Origin: HGM04593 sp964512955
Lineage (GTDB): Bacteria; Bacteroidota; Bacteroidia; Bacteroidales; Bacteroidaceae
Assembly: GCA_964512955.1 (NCBI GenBank)
Contig: CAZEKX010000014.1
Coordinates: 1-34,813, forward strand
Reading direction: 5' to 3'
DNA: 34,813 nucleotides
The notes below the pieces were generated by a model. That model ran no database searches. It was not told where the DNA came from and saw nothing but the letters and a program-made list of their open reading frames with translations. Of the stretch, positions 7,494 through 15,578 are shown piece after piece (positions within the stretch are counted from its first letter, which is position 1; every line of letters starts with the position of its first letter). The position numbers and the translations under genes are program-made.

Positions 7494-10400
7494 TCAGAAT
7501 ATTATAACCTTTTCCCCTTTCACTATATATATACCCGCTGGCAGTTCAACACGTGTAGTACCCGTGTCAACTCGGAGACTCTTAACCAAGCGACCATCTA
7601 CAGCATATATATTTATATTTTCCGGTTCTGTAACAGAAACTATAAGAGAATTACCGCCTCTTACGCTCACCGATGCGTCGGGAGTAGAGATTGCAGTTTC
7701 TACAGTGAAGTTTGCTGCAAAATCGTTAATACGTTTCTCATTGTTCTCCTCGTCCATTATAAGCACATTGCTTACAGAGACAATCTTACCCTCTTCAATT
7801 GCCACATCATTGGCACTCAATCTAATTTCGGCAACAGCATCTCCTGCAGCAAAAGCAGAGTTATTATCGGAGTAGACAACTACGCGATAGGTATTTTCAC
7901 TTATTGGGTTATATAACAAGTTATGTCCGTTTGTGCGGTCCCCTGCTACAATATCGATAAGAGTAAATTCAACCGGAATTGTTACGTCCATCTGATATGC
8001 AGTATATCTCTCCTCGGCAAGTTCGTTGAGCACAATGGGCAGACTTATTTGCTCATCTACCGCAAGATTGAAATCCTCGACAGAGAGTGTTGCATAGGCA
8101 ACCGGAGTATTATGATAATAGATTGACGAAACAGGTTCTGCAGCAAGCAACTGCGATGCAGCATGCGAAATATCTGCACTCTCCACACTGCCATTTGCAT
8201 CAATATCGGCCTTAATCTCATTAAAGAGAGTATTACTTCCACCGTTCATATAATCGACAAGCAATGCAATATCCTCAATAGTAAGCACATTATCACAGTT
8301 AATATCACCCAACAATGTGTAGATAAGTTCTGTAATATCATACTCTTCAATATTATTAATAATGTATTCATGGCGCTCCTGCATCCATTCCTGCATTCGT
8401 TTCACATCAGAAGCAAGCAATGAATGCCCATACCATTTATTGGCATTATTTTCGAAAGAGGTTTTTGCAAAAGCAAAATATTCGTCCATAAAGTCTATGA
8501 GTTCATGAACACACTCCTTCTCAACAAATTCACGCCAAACTTTATAATAGTGCTTTTTAAACGATTCGTTACGTAAAATTGCGTCGAAGAATGCATAGCC
8601 GGGCTCATTATACATATTATAAGATAGGATACTTGACGTTTCTGTACCCGAGGTGCAATATGATGAACCCGATTCATAGCCGAATGCCCAATCGAAATCC
8701 CATAATGGACCAAAGACAAACTTACTTTCTGCTGAGTTCAGATTATCTTTCCAAAGAAAAGTACTCTTGGGATGTCCCAATTCCTGATTGAGTACAAAAT
8801 CATTTGTAAACATAAAGCGTGCCAAAGCATCGAGGTCGGCATATGGTTCCAAATCTTCACCTGCATAAACAGCAGACTCAAATTTATTGAAGTCTGTTTT
8901 AATTTTATTAAAGCGTTCTTCTGCCAACAGATCATACTCTGTAAGGTCGGGTTCTTTAACATTTACAGGAAGTTGATATATATCTGATTCAAATTTATAT
9001 GTTTCATCGTAATATTGGTCGAGTTCCAACATATATCCTGTAGACTCATCAACATCTACACTATTATTGGCAAAACCTACCTTTTCGGTAAACATATAAC
9101 TACCCACGTATGTATTATCCAGATACAACTCTACCGGAACGATATGATTTACATTAGGTGCATTTATTAACTGACCGACTTTCATTGCAATGGCATTTGT
9201 CATAAGTGCACCACGCATATGATTCGACAACAGAACCCAACTCTTTCCCTTGGTGAGTCCGAATGGCTTAACCTTTTCGGAGAACTTCAAGCGATATGGT
9301 TTTTTATCCCAATACCACGATGTATTTCCACGTCCCTTGATTTGCAGAGAGTCTTCGAAGTCCTCGTACACTCCGTTACCGGTTATTTTGAAATTTGCCT
9401 TTCTATAAGTATCTTTATCGTAGTGTATCTGATGATAGCCACCATCGACTTTTATATCGACACGTGGAACAGGATTACTACCGTCGGTAAGCCAATCGAC
9501 TGCAACCTTATATATGCGCCCGAAAGGTACACGCAAAGTTTTATACACTGCATCCTGTATTTTTGTGGGTTCGTCATCACCGGGAATAACATTGTAGAGA
9601 CGGAACTCGGCAAACACCATGTGATTATTATGATATTCCGATGCAGTCTGTTCCAATTTTATATATTTGTAATCACCACCCAATTGTACTGAAGGCGAAG
9701 TATAATCGGCACTTGGGCTGTTTAGAGGCAAGCCATCGTTGGCTGCAGTAAAGTTCTTTACCAAATTCCAGTTCCGGTTATCATCACTGACATATAAATT
9801 TAATTCTTTGGAATTATACGTTCCATAATTACGTGTCTTATAATAGAACTTAAGGATATTTACCGGTTCATTAAGTGTGATGGTAATATACGGCATTACT
9901 GACGCATCGTAAGCAGCGCCATAGACTGTATGAAAAACGGAGGAGGGGTCATTATCTAACATATTTCCCAAATCATCGCCTACTTGCGATGGTTTATTGG
10001 TAAATAACATATCGGCAGTGAGAGGTATTTCGGTTACACTCTCTTCACCCGTGGACCATATTTCGTCACTCACCTTTACATTTTGCACTATATTATAACC
10101 GGGATATGTAGCCACATAGAAAACAGAATCACAGAAATTAACACGTGTCTCTTTACTCAACTGTTGTTTATTACCCACATAGGCAACAGCCTTATCGTCG
10201 CTTAGTGTAAAACTTGCAGTGAGATACTTGCCAATTGAATTTAAAGAGAAACTCATTACATTGTCAACCTTACCCCTGCCAAGTGTGTCGGCAATAGCAT
10301 CGACATGCAAGTTGTGATTATATTTGTTATTGAATTTATATGTAATGATTTCGGGTAATTTAGGACAATCTTGTGATAAACTGTCGTATGCTTCGCTTGC

Positions 10401-11180
10401 ATATTTCACAATACTGCCATCGGAAAGTTGCAAGCAGAGACTATCCTCGTCGGTATAATAATAAGATTCAATAAATTCGTATTGGAATGCATCTACTCCG
10501 CCATCTGTTCGGTAGACAAAATAGATGTTTTCATTCTGCACATCTACCGGTTTATAAGAGATATTCTCGTCGGTTTCGGGAGTAGTTGTACTGCCACCGG
10601 GAGTAGTTGTACTACCGTCACCTGTATCGTCAGTACCATCATATTTAATACCCGAAGGTGTAATTATTATATGTGTCGGTGCATAAAACGATTCCAGTGT
10701 CGTAAGATTAATTGCAAAAGAGGAAACCGGTTCATCGAACTTAATATCGAGATATACATAGTCGTTGGGAGTAAATTCCGGCTGATTATAAGCAGAGACA
10801 TAATAAGAACTCCAGTCATTATCATACATAAACTCCAAAGAACCATCTGTCAACTCTTTGGAGTTGGTTGTAACATCTTCTGCTGTATAAGAAATTCTAT
10901 TGTAATTATTATCGTAGAATAACAATTCTGCCACCGACACAATCGGGAATCCATTATAGTTCTTTCCACTATTGTTTCCGAGGAAAGTAAAACGGAGTCC
11001 ATTAACCGGATTTTCAACTATATAATGAGAAGGAGGAGACCAATGATATGCTCCATTCCAATTGTTGTCTGTTAAACCATCCGAGATTTCTATCGGGAAT
11101 TCATCGTATGAAGCCGATTGTGCACAGATATTAACACAAAGAGATAAAATTGCAAAAATGGATGTAAATAATCTTTTCAT
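7494..11180 (-). CDS. CotH-kinase secreted protein with discoidin, dockerin-like and cohesin-like modules and T9SS tail
   Basis: About 1,228 residues from the ATG at 11180 (signal peptide MKRLFTSIFAILSLCVNICA). Modules in order: an F5/8-type-C-like region (about 22-170), a TTTPGGS-repeat linker, a beta-rich spacer, a second F5/8-C-like domain (about 400-530), a CotH protein-kinase-like domain (about 545-945) with KPYRLKFSEKVKPFGL, GKSWVLLSNHMRGALMTNA and the metal-binding FGPLWDFDWAFGY, a two-loop dockerin-type-I-like module (about 955-1015; GDINCDNVLTIED and DIDANGSVESAD), a cohesin-like beta-sandwich (about 1025-1160) and a T9SS sorting tail (about 1165-1228) ending AGIYIVKGEKVIIF. CotH proteins phosphorylate other secreted proteins in Bacillus spores. 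The target here is unknown. It is monocistronic, with a leader of about 200 bases and the bidirectional terminator downstream. Confidence 0.88.
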   Translation of the reverse strand: MKRLFTSIFAILSLCVNICAQSASYDEFPIEISDGLTDNNWNGAYHWSPPSHYIVENPVNGLRFTFLGNNSGKNYNGFPIVSVAELLFYDNNYNRISYTAEDVTTNSKELTDGSLEFMYDNDWSSYYVSAYNQPEFTPNDYVYLDIKFDEPVSSFAINLTTLESFYAPTHIIITPSGIKYDGTDDTGDGSTTTPGGSTTTPETDENISYKPVDVQNENIYFVYRTDGGVDAFQYEFIESYYYTDEDSLCLQLSDGSIVKYASEAYDSLSQDCPKLPEIITYKFNNKYNHNLHVDAIADTLGRGKVDNVMSFSLNSIGKYLTASFTLSDDKAVAYVGNKQQLSKETRVNFCDSVFYVATYPGYNIVQNVKVSDEIWSTGEESVTEIPLTADMLFTNKPSQVGDDLGNMLDNDPSSVFHTVYGAAYDASVMPYITITLNEPVNILKFYYKTRNYGTYNSKELNLYVSDDNRNWNLVKNFTAANDGLPLNSPSADYTSPSVQLGGDYKYIKLEQTASEYHNNHMVFAEFRLYNVIPGDDEPTKIQDAVYKTLRVPFGRIYKVAVDWLTDGSNPVPRVDIKVDGGYHQIHYDKDTYRKANFKITGNGVYEDFEDSLQIKGRGNTSWYWDKKPYRLKFSEKVKPFGLTKGKSWVLLSNHMRGALMTNAIAMKVGQLINAPNVNHIVPVELYLDNTYVGSYMFTEKVGFANNSVDVDESTGYMLELDQYYDETYKFESDIYQLPVNVKEPDLTEYDLLAEERFNKIKTDFNKFESAVYAGEDLEPYADLDALARFMFTNDFVLNQELGHPKSTFLWKDNLNSAESKFVFGPLWDFDWAFGYESGSSYCTSGTETSSILSYNMYNEPGYAFFDAILRNESFKKHYYKVWREFVEKECVHELIDFMDEYFAFAKTSFENNANKWYGHSLLASDVKRMQEWMQERHEYIINNIEEYDITELIYTLLGDINCDNVLTIEDIALLVDYMNGGSNTLFNEIKADIDANGSVESADISHAASQLLAAEPVSSIYYHNTPVAYATLSVEDFNLAVDEQISLPIVLNELAEERYTAYQMDVTIPVEFTLIDIVAGDRTNGHNLLYNPISENTYRVVVYSDNNSAFAAGDAVAEIRLSANDVAIEEGKIVSVSNVLIMDEENNEKRINDFAANFTVETAISTPDASVSVRGGNSLIVSVTEPENINIYAVDGRLVKSLRVDTGTTRVELPAGIYIVKGEKVIIF
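10578..10618 (-). repeat. 21-bp tandem repeat coding a Thr/Pro/Gly linker
   Basis: Two copies of a 21-base unit (GGGAGTAGTTGTACTRCC plus 3 bases) lie in frame within the CotH gene and encode TTTPGGS twice. It is a flexible linker between the first and second beta-rich regions. Copy number could vary by slippage without breaking the frame. Confidence 0.7.
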
Positions 11181-11198
11181 AATTGTTTTTTTAACATT

Positions 11199-11217
11199 GC
11201 AAATGTAATGCATTTGC
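11199..11217 (-). promoter_or_regulatory. Candidate -7 element with overlapping inverted repeat upstream of CotH gene
   Basis: On the minus strand TACATTTGC (11207-11199) matches TAnnTTTGC 18 bases before the CotH ATG. It overlaps a perfect 7-bp inverted repeat, GCAAATG (11199-11205) and CATTTGC (11211-11217), that could be an operator. No good -33 element sits 19 bases upstream. A second -7 match, TATATTTGC, lies at 11328-11320 and would give a 5' leader of about 130 bases. Which one is used cannot be told from sequence. Confidence 0.4.
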
Positions 11218-11388
11218 CAACAACATTTTAATTACTTAACATTATTAACTTTATTTCATATAAACAGTTCGAAATAAAGCCAGAAGCAGAGCGAAATAGC
11301 AATCACTCTGTTATTTTTTGCAAATATATCTCTTTTTTTTATAATAATTGAAACTCTCCTTAATAATTAAGCATTAAATATCATCACT

Positions 11389-12456
11389 TTAATTACATGC
11401 ATTGTACTCTTTTTGCAATTGCTCCATAAGTTCCTTTACACTCACAATTTTATTGCACTGCCATGCATTTGCACCACAAAAGGCATATCCATGTTCCATA
11501 CGTCCCTTATAAGCATTATAAAGAGCAAGCATAATACAATATGGACTGTCTACGACATTACAAGTTTTTATACAATCGAACGGACAATGTTTGGGTTTAC
11601 ACTCTCCGCGTGCCACCTTATCGAGGAAACTGCCTATTATAGCACGCCCGGGCATACCAACCGGACTTTTTATTATATTTATATCCTCTTTTGTAGCATT
11701 AATATATGTCTGTTTAAATTCAAGAGACGCATTACACTCCTCGGTTACCACAAAACGTGTACCCATTTGTACGGCATCGGCGCCCAATTGCATAATATTA
11801 TAAATATCCTCTCCCGAATATATTCCACCACCAGCAATTACAGGAATATCCTTGCCATGCTCCTTAGAAAATTGTTTTACCTCTGCCACAACTTGCGGAA
11901 CTATATTCTCGAGCGAGTACTCTTCATCGAATATCTGTTCGTGTTTGTAACCCAGATGACCACCCGCTTTGGGTCCCTCTACCACAATAGCGTCGGCTAT
12001 ATATGAATATTGCTGATACCATTTTGTGCAGATAAGTTTTGCCGCACGCGCCGAAGAAACTATTGGTACAAGTTTGGTTTTGGCACTTTCGCTAAGCAAC
12101 GACGGAAGACTCAGAGGCAAACCTGCTCCTGCAAAAATTATATCTACCCCCTCTTCTATTGCCACTTTTGCAAGTTCGGCAAAGTCGGTTAAGGCAACCA
12201 TAATATTCACTCCTATTATACCTTTGGTATTTTCGCGTGCCTTACGTATCTCGTAACGTAATCCCAAAAGGTTAGACTCTTTTGTGTCTTTTCCCAAGTT
12301 ATGGTGTATAACACCCAAACCGGCAGCAGAGATAACTCCAATACCACCCTGCTCCGCAACAGCCGACGCCAAGCCCGACAATGACACTCCAACACCCATT
12401 CCACCTTGCACAACAGGCATAGTGGCAACAAGTTCTCCGATTTTTAAAGGTTTCAT
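11389..12456 (-). CDS. Nitronate monooxygenase / 2-nitropropane dioxygenase-like FMN enzyme
   Basis: A 355-residue TIM-barrel flavoprotein from the ATG at 12456 (MKPLKIGELVATMPVVQGGM); the upstream in-frame extension has no good start. Family features: the N-terminal VQGGMGVGVS strand, the His-containing loop EGPKAGGHLGYKHEQ, and the FMN phosphate site IAGGGIYSGEDIYNIMQLGA followed by VQMGTRF. Members oxidise alkyl nitronates or act as FabK-like or other FMN oxidoreductases, so the physiological substrate is uncertain. The C-terminal region has seven cysteines (in CKPKHCPFDCIKTC and then YCI, FCG, QCNK), a spacing that could bind a metal or Fe-S cluster. It is a single gene 208 bases upstream of the CotH gene on the same strand. 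Confidence 0.88.
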   Translation of the reverse strand: MKPLKIGELVATMPVVQGGMGVGVSLSGLASAVAEQGGIGVISAAGLGVIHHNLGKDTKESNLLGLRYEIRKARENTKGIIGVNIMVALTDFAELAKVAIEEGVDIIFAGAGLPLSLPSLLSESAKTKLVPIVSSARAAKLICTKWYQQYSYIADAIVVEGPKAGGHLGYKHEQIFDEEYSLENIVPQVVAEVKQFSKEHGKDIPVIAGGGIYSGEDIYNIMQLGADAVQMGTRFVVTEECNASLEFKQTYINATKEDINIIKSPVGMPGRAIIGSFLDKVARGECKPKHCPFDCIKTCNVVDSPYCIMLALYNAYKGRMEHGYAFCGANAWQCNKIVSVKELMEQLQKEYNACN

Positions 12457-12870
12457 TCTGTTCTGTTTTTTAATTTTGCACAAAATTATTGTCAAGTTCA
12501 AACCCTGCAAAAAAGCAGGGAGCAGACACGTCAAAAGGGGTTATAAACGAGAATATGTGGTGAAATTCTTTTATTAGTGGCAGAATATAAAAACAGCATT
12601 ACGCGCTTCAAAAGTATATTGAACGATTCTTATTGACAGTAGAGAGAGATTGAGAAAAAAATATACATATTTTTACCGATTTTAGAACAGGTACTATTTC
12701 GTTAGTCGTAATAAATAGTTACCTTTGCACTCAATAAGGTTGCAAAAAGAGAACCGGTGCTATTCAGTTCAAATTAAAGTATAATATATTATCTACCCTT
12801 TTTGCATATTCTATTGGAATAGAATTCTGAATATACCATAAAACATATAAACCATTAAATAATTTACATT
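12457..12870. other. 414-base intergenic region with divergent upstream sequences
   Basis: This region separates the starts of the nitronate monooxygenase-like gene (minus) and the T9SS-tailed gene (plus). It is AT-rich, has no convincing ORF and shows no riboswitch or tRNA I can recognise. It holds the promoter at 12697-12728 and a leader of about 135 bases before the ATG at 12871. Confidence 0.6.
12697..12728 (+). promoter_or_regulatory. Bacteroidota-type promoter for the secreted protein at 12871
   Basis: TTTC at 12697-12700, a 19-base spacer, then TACCTTTGC at 12720-12728, a perfect TAnnTTTGC -7 element. Transcription would begin near 12735, giving an unusually long leader of about 135 bases. 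Confidence 0.7.
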
Positions 12871-14940
12871 ATGAGAAAATTTTTACTTTCACTTATGTGT
12901 ATGTTGACACTTGCAACATTTGTAAGTGCAGAGACCTACACCTACACATTGACAAATGGCGATTTGTCCCCTAATGGAGGCACTGCAACTCTTGGGGGGT
13001 ATAATTGGAGCACACCTGAAGCAAATATCAGTTGGGATGCAATGCTTGGAAACGGCTACCAGTTAGGTTCAAAGGGCAGCCCATTGACATCATTCTCCAT
13101 AAGTTCTTCCGATTTTTCGGAATTCAAAATTAACAGTATAACTGTTAAAAGTTGCGCCGGAGGAAGCAAGAGCGATGCAACAATGACAATCAAGGTTGGC
13201 GATAAATCATCGGATGCTTACGCTTTAACAAGCACTATGACCGAATACAAGTTTGACTGTAATGGAGCGCAAGGCGATATTAACATAAGTTGGGAGCAAA
13301 AAACATCGCTTGCAATGTTTCTGCATACAATAACAGTGGATTACACAATCCCTGCAGAGTTGGTAGATGTTCCAGCCCCCGGATTCAGTATTATAGGAGG
13401 ACATTATGCCGACCAAATAAAGGTTACAGTTGAAACTACAGACCAAACTGCAAAACTCTACTATACATTGGATGGTACAACCCCCAGTTACGACGACTAC
13501 AAAGCAGGCGTTGGTTCAACAAAGCGTGGTAGTTACTACATTATGGAACGCACCATAACAGAAACTACAACTCTTAAGGTTATTGCAGTTATAGAGGATG
13601 GTGATATTGCATACAGCAGTGATATAGCAGAAGCGACCTACATAATACACCCGGGTATTGCATACATACCCATAACAGAGATTGTTTCAGGTTCAAGATA
13701 TGCATTTATTGCAACCGATGTAATAGCCAACCCCATTGAGGAGGATGTAGAATCTGATTATCTTAATGTAACCGGTACTACAACAGTAAACGACAGTTAT
13801 ATAAAGGACATTGAGCGTAACAGTTTTACTTTTACCGCAGTAACAGGCGGCTACACCATTCAAGACTGTTTTGGTCGTTATCTTTACATTAAAGGTACAG
13901 AACCTGCTTTCCACACATCTACCACACAGCCGACAGAGAATGCTGTTTGGAGCATCTCTATTGACGACAACGGTGCTGCAACAATAACCAGTGCAAATGG
14001 GAACAAGGTATACTATTCTGCACAAGATGGTGTTTTCGGATGCTATGCAGCAACAGAGATAAAAGAAGATATGGTTCTTCCCGTTTTATATACCAAACGA
14101 GATATACCAACTATAACCATTACACCTGCTGAGAACAGTACTCTCGATGAATTCCAAACCATAACAATAAGTTGTGCCACAGGTTTGAAACCGGGTGATA
14201 ACTTTAAAGCAGTTGCAACAGACGGTATGCCTGTTTCACACGGTGGTTGGAGTTACGACATGACATTAAAACAGGTTGACGATAATACAATAACCTTGAG
14301 TACCTCTGAACCCATTACAGGAAACAAGAACTTTTGGGTACAGTTTACAGGTTCATTATATATGGACCCCGAAGTAATGAATGTTGCGGTTAAGTTCCCT
14401 ACATTTGGTATCTCCTACACCGTTAAAGAGGCTGTTCCTACCGCAACCATTGACAATGTAACACCTGCAAACAACTCTATTGTTGGCTCCTTGTCATACA
14501 TATTGTTTACATTCAGTTACTACGCCGGTGAAACAGAAGATGAGACAATAACTCCCAAATTATATAAAGAGGGAGATAGCGAAAACCTTTTTGCCGTTGA
14601 ATATACTACAGACACAGAGGATGGTACAGGCAAAGTAGCAATGATGGATGGTGCATTAAAGGTTACAGAACCCATTACTGTTAATGGAACCTATATCCTT
14701 GAGATTCCCGATGGATACTTTATCGATGGCTATGGAAACAACATAAAGGGTATGACTCTTAAATATACTGTACAAAACGATGGTACAGGTATTGAGGATA
14801 TTGTTACAGAGAGTAACAATGGCTGGATTGTTTACAATGTTCTTGGTGTTAAGGTGATGGAGACCACCGACGCAACAGAGTTAAGCACTCTTGCAAAAGG
14901 TATATATATTATAAACGGAGTTAAGACTATCATAAAGTAA
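12871..14940 (+). CDS. Secreted multi-domain beta-rich protein with T9SS tail
   Basis: 689 residues with signal peptide MRKFLLSLMCMLTLATFVSA. Residues about 21-155 form a beta-sandwich of a kind common at the N-terminus of Bacteroidota secreted proteins (YTLTNGDLSP...ISWEQKTSLAMFLHTITVDY). About 163-255 resembles a chitobiase/beta-hexosaminidase C-terminal domain (PAPGFSIIGGHY, AKLYYTLDGTTPSYDDY, LKVIAVIEDGDIAYSS). The middle (about 260-410) is another strand-rich segment, and two Ig-like/Big-type repeats follow (about 415-635; ITPAENSTLDEFQTITISC and VTPANNSIVGSLSYILFTF). The last 45 residues are a T9SS type A tail (NGWIVYNVLGVKVM...LAKGIYIINGVKTIIK). No catalytic domain is seen, so a surface or adhesive role is likely. 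It is monocistronic. Confidence 0.85.
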   Translation: MRKFLLSLMCMLTLATFVSAETYTYTLTNGDLSPNGGTATLGGYNWSTPEANISWDAMLGNGYQLGSKGSPLTSFSISSSDFSEFKINSITVKSCAGGSKSDATMTIKVGDKSSDAYALTSTMTEYKFDCNGAQGDINISWEQKTSLAMFLHTITVDYTIPAELVDVPAPGFSIIGGHYADQIKVTVETTDQTAKLYYTLDGTTPSYDDYKAGVGSTKRGSYYIMERTITETTTLKVIAVIEDGDIAYSSDIAEATYIIHPGIAYIPITEIVSGSRYAFIATDVIANPIEEDVESDYLNVTGTTTVNDSYIKDIERNSFTFTAVTGGYTIQDCFGRYLYIKGTEPAFHTSTTQPTENAVWSISIDDNGAATITSANGNKVYYSAQDGVFGCYAATEIKEDMVLPVLYTKRDIPTITITPAENSTLDEFQTITISCATGLKPGDNFKAVATDGMPVSHGGWSYDMTLKQVDDNTITLSTSEPITGNKNFWVQFTGSLYMDPEVMNVAVKFPTFGISYTVKEAVPTATIDNVTPANNSIVGSLSYILFTFSYYAGETEDETITPKLYKEGDSENLFAVEYTTDTEDGTGKVAMMDGALKVTEPITVNGTYILEIPDGYFIDGYGNNIKGMTLKYTVQNDGTGIEDIVTESNNGWIVYNVLGVKVMETTDATELSTLAKGIYIINGVKTIIK

Positions 14941-14960
14941 CTCCTTGAGAATTCTCATAT

Positions 14961-14999
14961 AAAAAGCAGAAATCGTTTTTAAAACGATTTCTGCTTTTT
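14961..14999. terminator. Strong bidirectional terminator
   Basis: A perfect 19-bp inverted repeat (AAAAAGCAGAAATCGTTTT and its complement, 1-base loop at 14980) lies between the convergent T9SS-tailed gene (stop 14940) and the last gene of the SusCD operon (stop 15020). The outer A/T runs act as U-tracts in both directions. Confidence 0.9.
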
Positions 15000-15019
15000 A
15001 TATGTAGATAATTTATATA

Positions 15020-15562
15020 TTACTCGCTCTTTTCAACACCGGACAATGCCGTTTTAATCTTCTCCAGGAACTTGGTTGCATCTTTAGTTGCACCTACTAT
15101 AGAACACAATGCTTTTCCATCGGTATCGAAGATTACATAAGTAGGATATATACCAACATTATTCTCTTTCGCAATCTTTTTACCCTCACCCTCTTCACCA
15201 TCTAAAGAGATGCAAATATAGTTGGCATTGAAATAATCGCCACACTCTTTTTGTGTGAAAACGGTTTGCTCCATTATTCTACATGGTCCACAGGTCTTTG
15301 TATGGAAATTGACAAGCAACTTTTTGTTCTCTGCTTTTGCTGTATCTATTGCCTGCGCCAAAGTGAAGTCGCGAAAACGGGTAGCAAATCTTAAGTCTAT
15401 CGGAGCCTTCATCTCTGGTTCTCTTTGTCGACGAACTCTTTGGTGCTTACGATGTTGCACAACTGTATCAACAGCACCGTCGGTTTGTACCTCTTTCGCT
15501 GCCTGTCCGGGATTATTGCACGAACAAAGCGCAATTGCAATAAGAATAATACTCTTTTTCAT
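15020..15562 (-). CDS. Thioredoxin-fold lipoprotein (CGPC)
   Basis: A 180-residue periplasmic lipoprotein: signal MKKSIILIAIALCSC with lipid Cys15. A very basic stretch (HRKHQRVRRQRE, 37-48) follows, then a thioredoxin-like domain (about 55-175). The active site is CGPC (Cys91/Cys94) in VNFHTKTCGPCRIMEQ, and the cis-proline loop is GIYPTYVIFD. The sequence resembles periplasmic thioredoxin_7-like proteins that reduce or isomerise disulfides. It is the last gene of the susC, susD, metallopeptidase-like, TlpA-like, thioredoxin operon, 16 bases after the TlpA-like stop, and is followed by the terminator at 14961-14999. Confidence 0.87.
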   Translation of the reverse strand: MKKSIILIAIALCSCNNPGQAAKEVQTDGAVDTVVQHRKHQRVRRQREPEMKAPIDLRFATRFRDFTLAQAIDTAKAENKKLLVNFHTKTCGPCRIMEQTVFTQKECGDYFNANYICISLDGEEGEGKKIAKENNVGIYPTYVIFDTDGKALCSIVGATKDATKFLEKIKTALSGVEKSE

Positions 15563-15578
15563 AGTATCGTATATTTGT

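Noticed and set aside
10578..10618. CRISPR-like repeat
   Set aside because: Only two adjacent copies without spacers, in frame inside a gene and coding a linker.
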